Assembly: GCA_035515515.1 (NCBI GenBank)
Contig: DATJBC010000266.1
Span: forward strand, 1 to 16,238
DNA: 16,238 nt
Direction: 5' to 3'
Source of the DNA: DATJBC01 sp035515515
GTDB lineage: Bacteria > Actinomycetota > Acidimicrobiia > Acidimicrobiales > UBA8190
The position numbers were made by a program, and so were the translations under genes. This document shows, in pieces, positions 1 to 7,692 of the stretch. Below the pieces are notes generated by a model, which was not told the origin of the DNA, did not search any database, and saw only the letters and a list, made by a program, of their open reading frames with translations. The stretch's first letter is position 1. Each line of letters starts with the position of its first letter.

Positions 1-1226
1 AACGGCCGGTAGTCGACCATCTCGCGACCGAGGCAGTACAGGGGGAACTGTGGTCCGGGCACGTTGGTGGCAACGGTGTTGATCGAGCGTTGCGAAAGCC
101 GGTGTGCGGCACGGATCGCGATACGGCTCAACGACCCGACGACCATCGGCGGGGCCAGATTCCCCATGGCGGCGATCAACTCGCCGGATTCGGCCATATG
201 CGATGCCTTCAGCTTCACCATGGCGTCGTGCACCGCCATCAGCCGCTCGACGGGATCGGCGATGTGAACGGGGAGATCGTAGAGCAGGGTCGAGACTCGG
301 TTGTCGGTCTGGCCCTCGCCGTCCTCGTGACGCGTCGACACCGGCACCAGGGAACGGACTCGCGCTCGGTGTACGTCCTCACCGCGTGAGAGAAGCAGCT
401 CCCGGTACCCGCCGCTCACCGCGGCGAGGATCACGTCGTTGATCGTCGCACCCGTGATTGAGCGGATCGCTTGCACATCCCCGACACTGGCCGACGAATG
501 GGCCCAGCTGCGGTGGGGCCCAATGCTGCCTTGGATCGACAACGGCGGGGTGGGGCGCAGTTCCCCGGCGAAGCGAGCCAATCCGCGAACGGTGGCGGCG
601 GCGAAGCGAACGCCGTCCGCGGGGCGGACGATTGCACGAGAGAGCCACCGTGTCGTGGCAAACGCATCGGTGGCCAGGCCTCCCCACGCATCGAGCACCT
701 TCGCCACGCCACGAGGTTCGGGCCGCGGATCCCATGGCTGGGGGGTAGAGACTGTGGTCTCGGGCTCGAGATCGAGCACGACACGGAGCAGCCCGACGCC
801 GGCGATGCCGTCGACCATGCAGTGGTGGATCTTGAACACGAGCGCCCACCGTCCGTCCTCGAGGCCTTCGACGAACCACGTCTCCCATAGAGGTCGGTCG
901 CGGTCGAGCGGCTGGGACATGATCCGACCCATCAGGCGACAGAAGGCCGCGTCGTCACCGGGAGAAGGCAGTGCGGTGTGTCGTAGATGGTACGGAAGGC
1001 TGAAATGGGGGTCGTCGACCCAGACGGGTCGGCCGAGCTCGAACGGCACACGTCTCACGCGCTGGCGGTAGCGAGGGATCAAGTGCAGCTTGGACGCGAT
1101 CATGCTGGCCATCTCGTCGAACGACGGTGGCGGATCGGCGAAGACACAGGCGGCCCCGATGTGCATGTGGCCGATCCCGTCCTCCAGGTAGAGGAACTCG
1201 GCGTCGAGCGTGCTCATTCGCTCCAT
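1..1226 (-). CDS. Wax ester synthase / diacylglycerol acyltransferase (WS/DGAT), C-terminus cut by window edge
   Basis: WS/DGAT enzymes transfer an acyl group from acyl-CoA to a fatty alcohol or diacylglycerol, making storage wax esters or triacylglycerol at the membrane. I translated the frame from the start to the left edge: 408 codons without a stop. The N-terminus MERMSTLDAEFLYLED matches the family's usual start. The catalytic HHxxxDG motif is HHCMVDG at residues 134-140. Further family marks are GATINDVILA in the middle and NVPGPQFPLYCLGREM near the edge. Families of this type are about 450-480 residues, so roughly 50 C-terminal residues lie outside. The start at 1226 is chosen over the ATG at 1217 because the family begins with MERxSxLD and AGGTGG lies about 7 nt upstream. 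It lies downstream of the MMPL transporter on the same strand, 381 bp away, so it may have its own promoter. Substrate preference cannot be read from sequence. Confidence 0.93.
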   Translation of the reverse strand, partial: MERMSTLDAEFLYLEDGIGHMHIGAACVFADPPPSFDEMASMIASKLHLIPRYRQRVRRVPFELGRPVWVDDPHFSLPYHLRHTALPSPGDDAAFCRLMGRIMSQPLDRDRPLWETWFVEGLEDGRWALVFKIHHCMVDGIAGVGLLRVVLDLEPETTVSTPQPWDPRPEPRGVAKVLDAWGGLATDAFATTRWLSRAIVRPADGVRFAAATVRGLARFAGELRPTPPLSIQGSIGPHRSWAHSSASVGDVQAIRSITGATINDVILAAVSGGYRELLLSRGEDVHRARVRSLVPVSTRHEDGEGQTDNRVSTLLYDLPVHIADPVERLMAVHDAMVKLKASHMAESGELIAAMGNLAPPMVVGSLSRIAIRAAHRLSQRSINTVATNVPGPQFPLYCLGREMVDYRP

Positions 1227-1503
1227 GGTCGCCCACCTGCCTCGCCCGATGTCGTGGGTGCACAATAGGGCGAGAGCCACCCGAGCAAGGGCCGGTTGGA
1301 CCGCGTCGCCCGAATCCTGACCGGACTGTGATGTGCATGGGAGGCCGGATCCACCCAGGGCCGCGGCCCATGTCACCGGCGTCTGAGTCTGAGATGGGCA
1401 GCGGGTGCCGGCGGCTACGAGAAGACGCTCAGATCGTGAGGTCACGACGTGGTGGGAGATCGGCGTCGCGTGGGAAACGCCCCCGGGGCTGAGGCAGCAT
1501 CTG

Positions 1504-1543
1504 CCAGTGAGGCCATTCTGTCGATACCCCGCTGGCTCACTGG
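1504..1543. repeat. Inverted repeat, possible hairpin downstream of the MMPL gene
   Basis: CCAGTGAG at 1504-1511 pairs exactly with CTCACTGG at 1536-1543. If G1512 is bulged, CCA at 1513-1515 continues the stem with TGG at 1533-1535, giving 11 base pairs around a 17-nt loop. It may be a second part of the transporter's terminator region or an operator for the acyltransferase; the sequence does not decide. Confidence 0.4.
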
Positions 1544-1554
1544 GTCTTGACAGC

Positions 1555-1589
1555 GCACTACCCGGCCGACCGGCTTCCTGGCGTAGTGC
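1555..1589 (-). terminator. Possible terminator hairpin after the MMPL gene
   Basis: GCACTAC at 1555-1561 and GTAGTGC at 1583-1589 form a perfect 7-bp inverted repeat around a GC-rich 21-nt centre that can itself fold (CCGG elements). It begins 18 nt past the transporter's stop codon, the place expected for a terminator. No U-tract follows, which is common for actinobacterial hairpins, so the termination role is inferred from position. Confidence 0.4.
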
Positions 1590-1607
1590 CTACGCAGCTG
1601 GCGGGGC

Positions 1608-4274
1608 CTACCTTGGGAGCGGTGGCTCAGCCAGCGGTGCGGCGAAGGGGTCTCCGCCGTGCCCGTTCGTGCTCGAGCCGGGCCCGTTGTCCCTGACATC
1701 GGTGACCCAGAGCGCCGTGACCGTGTGTCGTGAATCGTCCCGGACGGGTGTACGCGCACCTTTCTGCTCGACGCTCGTTCCGACAGCTCCGAACTCGAAG
1801 GGCTCGGGAACGGGCCTGAGGAGCCCTCGGGAGACCAGCCCGCGGGCTTCGGCCCACACCAGGATGGGGGGGAGCACGACCAAGGCGCTCAACAGTGCGA
1901 CGATCACGTTGAGCGCCATGATGATCCCGAAGTCCCGGAGCATCGGCATGGAGGACGTCGCCACGACGGCGATGCCGCCCACGGCTGTCATGGCGGACAC
2001 CAAGAAGGCGCGACCCGTGCGACTGGCCGTGACCGTCATCGCCTCCCGAGGGGCCAGGCCCCGGTTCCGCTCCTCCACGAAGCGCAGCAGGATGAGGGAC
2101 GTGAACTCCGTGCAGACAGCGACGACGAGCGGCCCGCCCACGGCGGTGAGCGGGCTCAGCTTGACGCCCAACGCGAAGGCGAGCAGCGCCACGGCGCCCA
2201 CGGCGATGAGCACCGGGACGAGGGACAGCAACGAGCGGACGACACTCCGAAGCCGCAGTGCGAGGAAGACCCCCACGAACAGCAGCGCCAGGTAGGTCAG
2301 AAGGACACGGGACTTCGCCAGGTTCTCGAGCAGCCCGACACCGACGACCCCGATCCCCCCCGGAGCGATCGAGAACCCCGGTGGAGGCGGTGCGTCGGTC
2401 CGGAGGTTCTCGATCATCGGCTCGAGTGCGGAGAAGTCGTTCGTCCGAGAGAGAAAGACCAGATCGAGCGCGTGGCCGCTGGCGCCGACGAGCTGCTTCT
2501 TCAGTGCCGGCGAGGACAGGCGGTAGAACTCCTGGAGCTGGGCGGGCGTCGGGGGCACGATCTTCGCACCCGACGGGGTCAGGAAATCGTCCGCGCTGGA
2601 GATGAGGCCCGCACCGGGATACAGGATCGAGCCGTATCTGTGCGTCTCCGATTCGGTCAGCCTGGTGACGTAGTCGATCGTCCGCCTCGAGAACGGATGC
2701 TCGGTGGTCACCACGATCCCGATCTGATTGTCCGATCCCGTCACGCGCTCGAGGGTGACGATGTCCCTCACGGCGGCGGAGTGGGGGCTGAGCCACTGGA
2801 TGGGGTTCGGCTGGACGACGAGCTTCCCCTCGATCACTACCCCCGTGACGAGGACGACCGCCGCGACCCCCATGAGCGGGACCGCGAGCCTCGAGGGGAG
2901 GCTGCTCAACCAGACAACCGCACGCCCGAGTCGTCCGGGCTCGAAATTCCCCGGGGCAGTGGGTGACCGGTACTCCCTGATGCCCAGGATGGCCAACGTG
3001 AGGGCGATGCTGCAGACGCACACGGCGATGATCCCGATGATCATCAAGGAGCCGAACTGCCGCACAGCTGGGACCTTGGCGAACCACAGGGCCATGAAGG
3101 CGAAGACCGCATCGAACGTGACGACGAGCAGGGCGGGGCCGAGCCCCCGGGCGGCCGACTGGATGGGATGCGGTGCCCTGTTCAGGCGGACCTCTTCTTC
3201 GATACGTGAGTGCATCTGGATCGAGTAGTCCATGCCGACGCCCATGAGCACCGGGAGGGCGGTGATCGTGGCGAACGTCAAGGGCACATTGAAGTAGCCC
3301 ACGAGCCCGAAGGCCCAGACCATCCCGACGCCGAGGATGGCCAGCGGGAGAAGGCGCCAGCGCACCCGGAACGCCACTACCAGGATCACGATCATCAACA
3401 GGGTGGCTGCCCCTCCGAGCGTCCGCAGCCCGCTGTGGAGGTAGTCGTTGATGTTCTTCTCGATCTCCGGCACGCCCGTGGTGATGGTGGTGGCGTTCTG
3501 GTAGTGCGCCGACTGGGTGATCTTCTCGATCCTGGCGGCAGCGGCCAGCTCCTGGCCGAAGGTCAGGTTCGACTTGAGCAGGATCGCCATGAAGACGTGA
3601 TGGTCGTTCGGTACGACGGCCCTAACCGAGGATCGAAGCGATCCATCCGGATTGTGGAGGATGAACTGCTCCCAGCGGGGGTTCGAGAGCAGCTCCTCGC
3701 TCTGCGTGAAGGAGGCGAATTGCTGCTCCTCGGCGGCCAGAAAGCGCTGTCGGAGCGCTCGTGAATGGGGGTCGGTGTCGCGGTAGAAGGCCGAGAGGAA
3801 CATCTGGAGCCCGAGGCCCGAGCCCCTGAGCAAGACCGACGAGAAGCTCAACGCCGTGAGGGGCGAGATGGCGTCGTACACCGCAGGGTCCGCATTCAGC
3901 GCGTTGTCGACCCGCGTCATCTCCGCCTGGTTGGCGGGAGTCAGGAGGTCGTCGACGGTCTTGCCCTTGTCCATCGTGAACAGCACGGCGATCGGGTCCC
4001 CTCCGAAGAGCGAGGAGTACCGGGCGTTGCCGATCGAGATCGGGTCGTTGCCGTTGAGGTAGTCGGAATTGCTCGTCGAGAACCGAACCCACGTGAGCCC
4101 GAATCCGAGGAGGATCGTGACAGCGAGCCCCACGGACGCGACGGCGCCCGCGTGCTTGCCGAGGTTGAGGCCAAGCCACTCCCAGCCGCGCCGCACCTCC
4201 GCCGAGTCCCCCCTCCAGCCGTACTCAGGGCCTTGTACCCCACCGGCAGGCCGCCTCGCTTGCGGCACCGACAC
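1608..4274 (-). CDS. MMPL/RND-family transporter, probable lipid or hydrophobic-compound exporter
   Basis: An 888-residue inner-membrane protein of the RND superfamily, MMPL/HAE3-like, made of two repeated halves. Each half has one membrane helix (about 44-65; about 463-482), a large extracytoplasmic domain (66-285; 484-650), and a bundle of helices (286-430; 655-808). The first bundle carries GVGMDYSIQMHSRIEEE at 345-361, with the family's proton-relay type Asp at 349. The matching place in the second half reads VVAVCTEFTSLILLRFVEER (716-735), with no DY pair and Glu723 nearby. Residues about 815-888 look like a disordered cytoplasmic tail. Relatives export lipids, hopanoids or drugs; the substrate here is unknown. 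The GTG at 4274 is used. A GTG at 4196 (residue 27) is a fair alternative, since residues 1-26 look unconserved. The gene is divergent from a TetR regulator and probably controlled by it. Confidence 0.9.
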   Translation of the reverse strand: MSVPQARRPAGGVQGPEYGWRGDSAEVRRGWEWLGLNLGKHAGAVASVGLAVTILLGFGLTWVRFSTSNSDYLNGNDPISIGNARYSSLFGGDPIAVLFTMDKGKTVDDLLTPANQAEMTRVDNALNADPAVYDAISPLTALSFSSVLLRGSGLGLQMFLSAFYRDTDPHSRALRQRFLAAEEQQFASFTQSEELLSNPRWEQFILHNPDGSLRSSVRAVVPNDHHVFMAILLKSNLTFGQELAAAARIEKITQSAHYQNATTITTGVPEIEKNINDYLHSGLRTLGGAATLLMIVILVVAFRVRWRLLPLAILGVGMVWAFGLVGYFNVPLTFATITALPVLMGVGMDYSIQMHSRIEEEVRLNRAPHPIQSAARGLGPALLVVTFDAVFAFMALWFAKVPAVRQFGSLMIIGIIAVCVCSIALTLAILGIREYRSPTAPGNFEPGRLGRAVVWLSSLPSRLAVPLMGVAAVVLVTGVVIEGKLVVQPNPIQWLSPHSAAVRDIVTLERVTGSDNQIGIVVTTEHPFSRRTIDYVTRLTESETHRYGSILYPGAGLISSADDFLTPSGAKIVPPTPAQLQEFYRLSSPALKKQLVGASGHALDLVFLSRTNDFSALEPMIENLRTDAPPPPGFSIAPGGIGVVGVGLLENLAKSRVLLTYLALLFVGVFLALRLRSVVRSLLSLVPVLIAVGAVALLAFALGVKLSPLTAVGGPLVVAVCTEFTSLILLRFVEERNRGLAPREAMTVTASRTGRAFLVSAMTAVGGIAVVATSSMPMLRDFGIIMALNVIVALLSALVVLPPILVWAEARGLVSRGLLRPVPEPFEFGAVGTSVEQKGARTPVRDDSRHTVTALWVTDVRDNGPGSSTNGHGGDPFAAPLAEPPLPR

Positions 4275-4277
4275 CCC

Positions 4278-4298
4278 GTTTGTACTCTACGTCCAAAC
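4278..4298. promoter_or_regulatory. Candidate operator for the adjacent TetR-family regulator
   Basis: A 21-bp imperfect palindrome of the form GTTTGnAC-N5-GTnCAAAC lies between the divergent transporter and regulator genes: left half GTTTGTAC, right half GTCCAAAC, one mismatched pair per half. Size and symmetry suit a TetR dimer. It overlaps the candidate transporter -10 on the minus strand, which would allow repression. Binding is inferred, not shown. Confidence 0.45.
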
Positions 4299-4308
4299 CG
4301 AGGGTCCA
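4279..4308 (-). promoter_or_regulatory. Candidate promoter of the MMPL transporter
   Basis: On the minus strand TGGACC (4308-4303) and TACAAA (4284-4279) are 18 nt apart and each match 4 of 6 positions of the housekeeping consensus. Transcription would start near 4272, close to the GTG at 4274, so a leaderless or nearly leaderless mRNA is possible. Alternatively the mRNA has a ~75-nt leader and translation starts at GTG 4196. The match is weak. Confidence 0.28.
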
Positions 4309-4394
4309 GCACTCCGGCTGGAGAAGGACCACCCGCGGTCGATGTCGCCCCTGTGGTCCGACAGCCACGGGCACGAGCGTGGGAGGTGCGGACG

Positions 4395-4997
4395 ATGCGT
4401 GAGGTGCCCGACGGCATCGCCCGGAGGCTGACGCACGCCGCCGATTCGTTCGCTCCGTCCTTCGAGCACCTGCGCATGGAGGACATCGCCCAGTCGAGCG
4501 GGATCCCCCGCGCCACGCTCTACTACTACTTCTCGGGCAAAGACGACATCCTCGGCTTCCTCTTCACCTCCCTCCTGGCCGAGATCCGCGCCGGCCTGGC
4601 GGCGGCGGCCGACAGCCCGGGCTCCACGAGGGAGCGGCTCACCGCCTTGATCCGCGTCCTACTGGCGCGCCTCGCCGCCCGGCCCGCGGCCGCCCAGCTC
4701 CTCCTCACCAACCTGGGGAGGGCGGGCAAGCTCCCGGACATGGCGGCCGCCATCCGGGCGGCCGCATACGAGCCCTTCGGACGCGTGCTCGCCGAGGGCA
4801 TGGCGCGGGGAGACCTGCGGACCCGAGACGTGGAGCTCACGTCGACGGCGCTGTTCGGCAGCGTGTGCATCGTGGGCCTGCAGACCCTCGTCACCGAGGG
4901 CGGGCTCGACGCCCAAACGCTCGCCGTGCGGCTCTGCGACATCTTCTGGCACGGGGTATCCGTCGGGACGCCACCGACGGGGAAGCGCACGTCGTGA
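4395..4997 (+). CDS. TetR-family transcriptional regulator
   Basis: A 200-residue protein, the usual TetR length. The N-terminal helix-turn-helix is clear: MEDIAQSSGIPRATLYYYFSGKDDI at about 28-52, with the diagnostic YYYF-x-KDD recognition-helix end. The rest (about 55-195) is helical and forms the ligand-binding and dimer part, which does not reveal the ligand. The ATG at 4395 is preceded by GGAGGT at 4382-4387 at good spacing; the open frame runs further upstream but that part resembles no protein. It is divergent from the MMPL gene and its stop overlaps the MFS start, so the three are probably one regulatory unit in which the regulator represses both exporters until it binds a small molecule. 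The family is certain; target and ligand are inferred. Confidence 0.92.
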   Translation: MREVPDGIARRLTHAADSFAPSFEHLRMEDIAQSSGIPRATLYYYFSGKDDILGFLFTSLLAEIRAGLAAAADSPGSTRERLTALIRVLLARLAARPAAAQLLLTNLGRAGKLPDMAAAIRAAAYEPFGRVLAEGMARGDLRTRDVELTSTALFGSVCIVGLQTLVTEGGLDAQTLAVRLCDIFWHGVSVGTPPTGKRTS

Positions 4998-6571
4998 CCA
5001 AGACCGAGTTCCGGCCCGAACCTCCGGCCACAGCCGGCGGACCGGGGCCGGCCCATCGCCATCTCGGGCTGGCTCTCCTGGTCATCTGCGCCACGCAGCT
5101 CATGGTGGTGCTCGACGCCAGCATCGTGAACATCGCCCTCCCGTCGATCCAGCGGTCCCTGCACTTCTCGTCGGCCGGCCTCATCTGGGTCGTGAACGGG
5201 TACACCCTCGCCTTCGGCGGCCTCCTGCTCTTCGGCGGCCGGACCGGTGACCTCTTCGGGCGACGCCGCATGTTCCTCGTCGGGGTGGGCGTGTTCACGA
5301 CCGCCTCGCTCGCTGGCGGCCTGGCGACGACGCAGGCCTGGCTCGTGACGGCCCGGGTCGCCCAGGGGGTGGGCGGGGCGATCGCCGCGCCCACGGCCCT
5401 GGCGCTCATCGCCGAGACGTTCCCCGAGGGCCGGCCCCGCAACCGGGCCATGGGCGTCTACGCCGCACTGTCCGGCGCCGGGGCGGCCATCGGCGTCCTC
5501 CTGGGCGGGGCGCTGACCAGCGGGCTCGGATGGCGGTGGGTCCTGTTCGTCAATGTGCCCATCGGCCTCGCGGTGCTCGTGGCGTCACCGTTCATCGTGG
5601 CGGAGACCGGCGCCCGTCGAGGTCGCCTCGACCTCCCGGGGGCCACCACCTCGACGCTCGGGATGACGGCCCTGGTGTACGGGCTCATCCACGCGGCCAC
5701 GTCGTCCTGGAGCGATCCGTTGACCGTCGCCGCACTGGCCGCCGGCTCGGCCCTTCTGCTGGCCTTCGTCGGTCTCGAAGCCCGCTCCCGCAACCCCCTC
5801 ATGCCGCTGCAGATCTTCCGGTCACGGAACCGCTCCGTCACCTACGCCATCATCCTCGCCGTCGGCACGGCGATCTTCTCGATGTTCTACTTCGGGACGC
5901 TGTTCATGCAGGACGTCCTCGGGTACCGACCTCTCGAGGCCGGCATCGCCTACCTGCCCCCGTCGCTGGTCATCGTGGTGGTCGCCGGCGTCACGTCGCG
6001 GCTCATCGCCTCGGCGGGCACCAAGGTCTTCCTGGCGGCCGGCTGCGCCTTGGCCGCCGCCGGGCTCTTCTGGTTCTCCTCCGTCCACACCGGGAGCACC
6101 TACGTGAACGGCCTGCTCGGCCCCTTGCTGTTGACGGCGACGGGGATGGGGTTCGTGTTCGTGCCCCTGACGCTGAGTGCGGTGTCTGGTGTCTCGGGCG
6201 ACGAGCAGGGCATCGCCTCCGCGCTCCTCAACGCCGGCCAGCAGGTCGGGGGGACGCTCGGCCTGGCCGTCCTCGGATCCATCGCCGTGGAGATCACGAA
6301 CCACCGGCTCGCCGACGTGGTCAGGAGCGTCCGCCGGGCCGGGGGCTCTCCTTCTCACCCCGTCGTCGCAGCCACCTCGTCGTCACACGCTGCGACGACC
6401 TCACCGGCGATGCACCACGCCATGGCGTCGGCCCTCGTGAGCGGCTACACCACCGCCTTCGCCATCGGCGGGGCCGTGCTGGTGTTCGCCTTCATCCTCT
6501 CCGTGCTCGGGCTGGAGAATCTCGCTCCGGGGGCGCCTGCCGCCGGCGACGCCGAGCCCGTCCTCCCATGA
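4994..6571 (+). CDS. MFS transporter, DHA2 (14-helix drug:H+ antiporter) family
   Basis: A 525-residue inner-membrane transporter. Signatures of the 14-helix DHA2 drug/proton antiporters are visible: LDASIVNIALPSIQ in helix 1 (40-53, motif D1 with its Asp41), GGRTGDLFGRRRM between helices 2 and 3 (81-93, motif A), and GAGAAIGVLLGGALTSGLGWRWVLFVNVPIG around helix 5 (161-191, motif C and its continuation; read in two parts). A His/Ser-rich loop of about 30 residues precedes the last helix. GTG at 4994 is taken as the start: it overlaps the regulator's TGA (GTGA), and GGGGAAG lies 8 nt upstream. The overlap means translational coupling to the TetR gene. Such transporters export drugs, dyes or toxic metabolites; the substrate is unknown. 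Confidence 0.93.
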   Translation: MTKTEFRPEPPATAGGPGPAHRHLGLALLVICATQLMVVLDASIVNIALPSIQRSLHFSSAGLIWVVNGYTLAFGGLLLFGGRTGDLFGRRRMFLVGVGVFTTASLAGGLATTQAWLVTARVAQGVGGAIAAPTALALIAETFPEGRPRNRAMGVYAALSGAGAAIGVLLGGALTSGLGWRWVLFVNVPIGLAVLVASPFIVAETGARRGRLDLPGATTSTLGMTALVYGLIHAATSSWSDPLTVAALAAGSALLLAFVGLEARSRNPLMPLQIFRSRNRSVTYAIILAVGTAIFSMFYFGTLFMQDVLGYRPLEAGIAYLPPSLVIVVVAGVTSRLIASAGTKVFLAAGCALAAAGLFWFSSVHTGSTYVNGLLGPLLLTATGMGFVFVPLTLSAVSGVSGDEQGIASALLNAGQQVGGTLGLAVLGSIAVEITNHRLADVVRSVRRAGGSPSHPVVAATSSSHAATTSPAMHHAMASALVSGYTTAFAIGGAVLVFAFILSVLGLENLAPGAPAAGDAEPVLP

Positions 6572-6584
6572 CCTGCCCCTCTCG

Positions 6585-7664
6585 GTGAGCAACGATGCCG
6601 TGCTCGTCACGGGCGCCTTCGGGCTCGTCGGCCCGGCCGTCGTTCACCTGCTCGCGTCCGAGGGCCACCGGGTGGTGGCCACCGACATCGACACCCCCGG
6701 CAACCGGAAGAAGGCTCGGCGCATCGCCCGGTCCTCAGCGGCCGAGGTGCGGTGGGCGGACCTGACCGACGAGGGCGCCGTGATCCGGCTGGTGCACAGC
6801 GCCCAACCGTCCGCGATCGTGCACCTCGCCGCGGTGATCCCCCCGCTCTGTTATGCACGGCGGGGGCTGGCGCGCCAGGTCAATGTCGGCGCCACGTCGT
6901 CCCTCGTCCGTGCCGGCGGCGCCCTCCCCTCCCCGCCGCGGTTCGTCTTGGCGTCGAGCGTGGCGGTCTTCGGCGCGCGCAACCCGCGTCGCTGTCCCGG
7001 TCTCCTGACGGCGACAACGCCGGTCGACCCGGTCGAGCTCTACGGAGCGCTCAAGGTGGAGGCAGAGCGGTCCGTCACGTCCTCGTCGCTCGAGTGGGTG
7101 ATCCTGCGACTCGGCGGGGTGTTGACGCCCGCGCCGCGATGGGGCGCCGGTGCGGACCTGCTCGACTTCGAGGGATGCCTGCCCGTTGACGGACGCCTGC
7201 AGACGATCGACGTTCGTGACGTGGCGTGCGCTTTCACTCGGGCCGTGACGACCGATGCCGTCAACGAGGTCTTCCTCGTGGGCGGGGACGACTCCCACCG
7301 CATCCTCCAGGGAGAGCTCAGCACCGCCATCGCCGGCGCCATGGGCCTCGCCGGCGCGTTGCCGCCGGGCAGGCGTGGAGACCCCGAGAGCGTCCGGGAC
7401 TGGTTCCCCACGGACTGGATGGATTGCGAGCGCTCCCAGAAGGTGCTGTCGTTCCAGCGACATAGCCTGCCTGCGGTGCTCGCCGAAACCCGGGCGGCCG
7501 TGGGCGCGCTCCGGTGGCCGCTCGCTGTCGTCGCGCCGATTTCCCGCGCCTACCTGCGATCCCGATCGACGTACCGCCGCCGAAGCGGGACTTACGCTGA
7601 CCCCTGGGGATCCATCCGCCGCCGGTGGGGCGAACCCCTTCCCGACGTCCCCTCCGTCACCTGA
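6585..7664 (+). CDS. NAD-dependent epimerase/dehydratase-like protein (extended SDR family)
   Basis: A 359-residue extended short-chain dehydrogenase/reductase. The Rossmann nucleotide-binding motif is TGAFGLVG at 9-16, with an acidic residue after strand 2 (ATDID, 32-36) that favours NAD over NADP. HLAA at 80-83, a Ser pair in LASSVAVFG (122-130), and the catalytic YGALK (Y153, K157) follow in the usual order. Relatives act on nucleotide sugars or steroid/terpenoid-type alcohols; the C-terminal half (180-359) is divergent and the substrate cannot be called. GTG at 6585 is used because TGAFGLVG then falls at the normal distance from the N-terminus; no clear ribosome binding site is present. 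It starts 13 nt after the MFS stop and probably depends on read-through translation from it. Confidence 0.85.
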   Translation: MSNDAVLVTGAFGLVGPAVVHLLASEGHRVVATDIDTPGNRKKARRIARSSAAEVRWADLTDEGAVIRLVHSAQPSAIVHLAAVIPPLCYARRGLARQVNVGATSSLVRAGGALPSPPRFVLASSVAVFGARNPRRCPGLLTATTPVDPVELYGALKVEAERSVTSSSLEWVILRLGGVLTPAPRWGAGADLLDFEGCLPVDGRLQTIDVRDVACAFTRAVTTDAVNEVFLVGGDDSHRILQGELSTAIAGAMGLAGALPPGRRGDPESVRDWFPTDWMDCERSQKVLSFQRHSLPAVLAETRAAVGALRWPLAVVAPISRAYLRSRSTYRRRSGTYADPWGSIRRRWGEPLPDVPSVT

Positions 7665-7670
7665 AGGGGA
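7648..7670. terminator. Weak hairpin between convergent genes
   Basis: TCCCCT at 7648-7653 pairs with AGGGGA at 7665-7670 around an 11-nt loop. It spans the end of the epimerase gene, 22 nt before the convergent hydrolase stop. Its position suits a shared terminator, but the 6-bp stem could be chance in GC-rich DNA. Confidence 0.2.
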
Positions 7671-7692
7671 TGCACTCCGACGCGGGCTCGCG

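Larger units (their letters stand above)
1227..1607. other. Intergenic region between the acyltransferase and the MMPL transporter
   Basis: No convincing gene is visible on either strand in these 381 bp. The half next to the transporter holds two inverted repeats, listed separately. The half next to the acyltransferase should hold its promoter. A weak -10-like TATTGT on the minus strand (positions 1267-1262), about 35 nt before the start codon, is the only candidate I see, and no good -35 stands at the right distance. A perfect TTGACA on the plus strand at 1547-1552 has no matching -10 and no gene to serve. Confidence 0.6.

Noticed and set aside
1547..1552. Perfect TTGACA on the plus strand
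   Set aside because: No -10 hexamer at 16-19 nt and no plus-strand gene downstream.
1405..2295. Long plus-strand open frame of 296 codons opposite the MMPL gene
   Set aside because: It is antisense to a clear 888-residue transporter, is rich in Ser/Thr/Arg without any recognisable motif, and is explained by the codon pattern of the true gene.
3765..4394. Upstream extension of the TetR frame by 210 codons
   Set aside because: It runs antisense through the MMPL gene and is low-complexity and charged; the ATG at 4395 has a good ribosome site and begins the normal TetR length.
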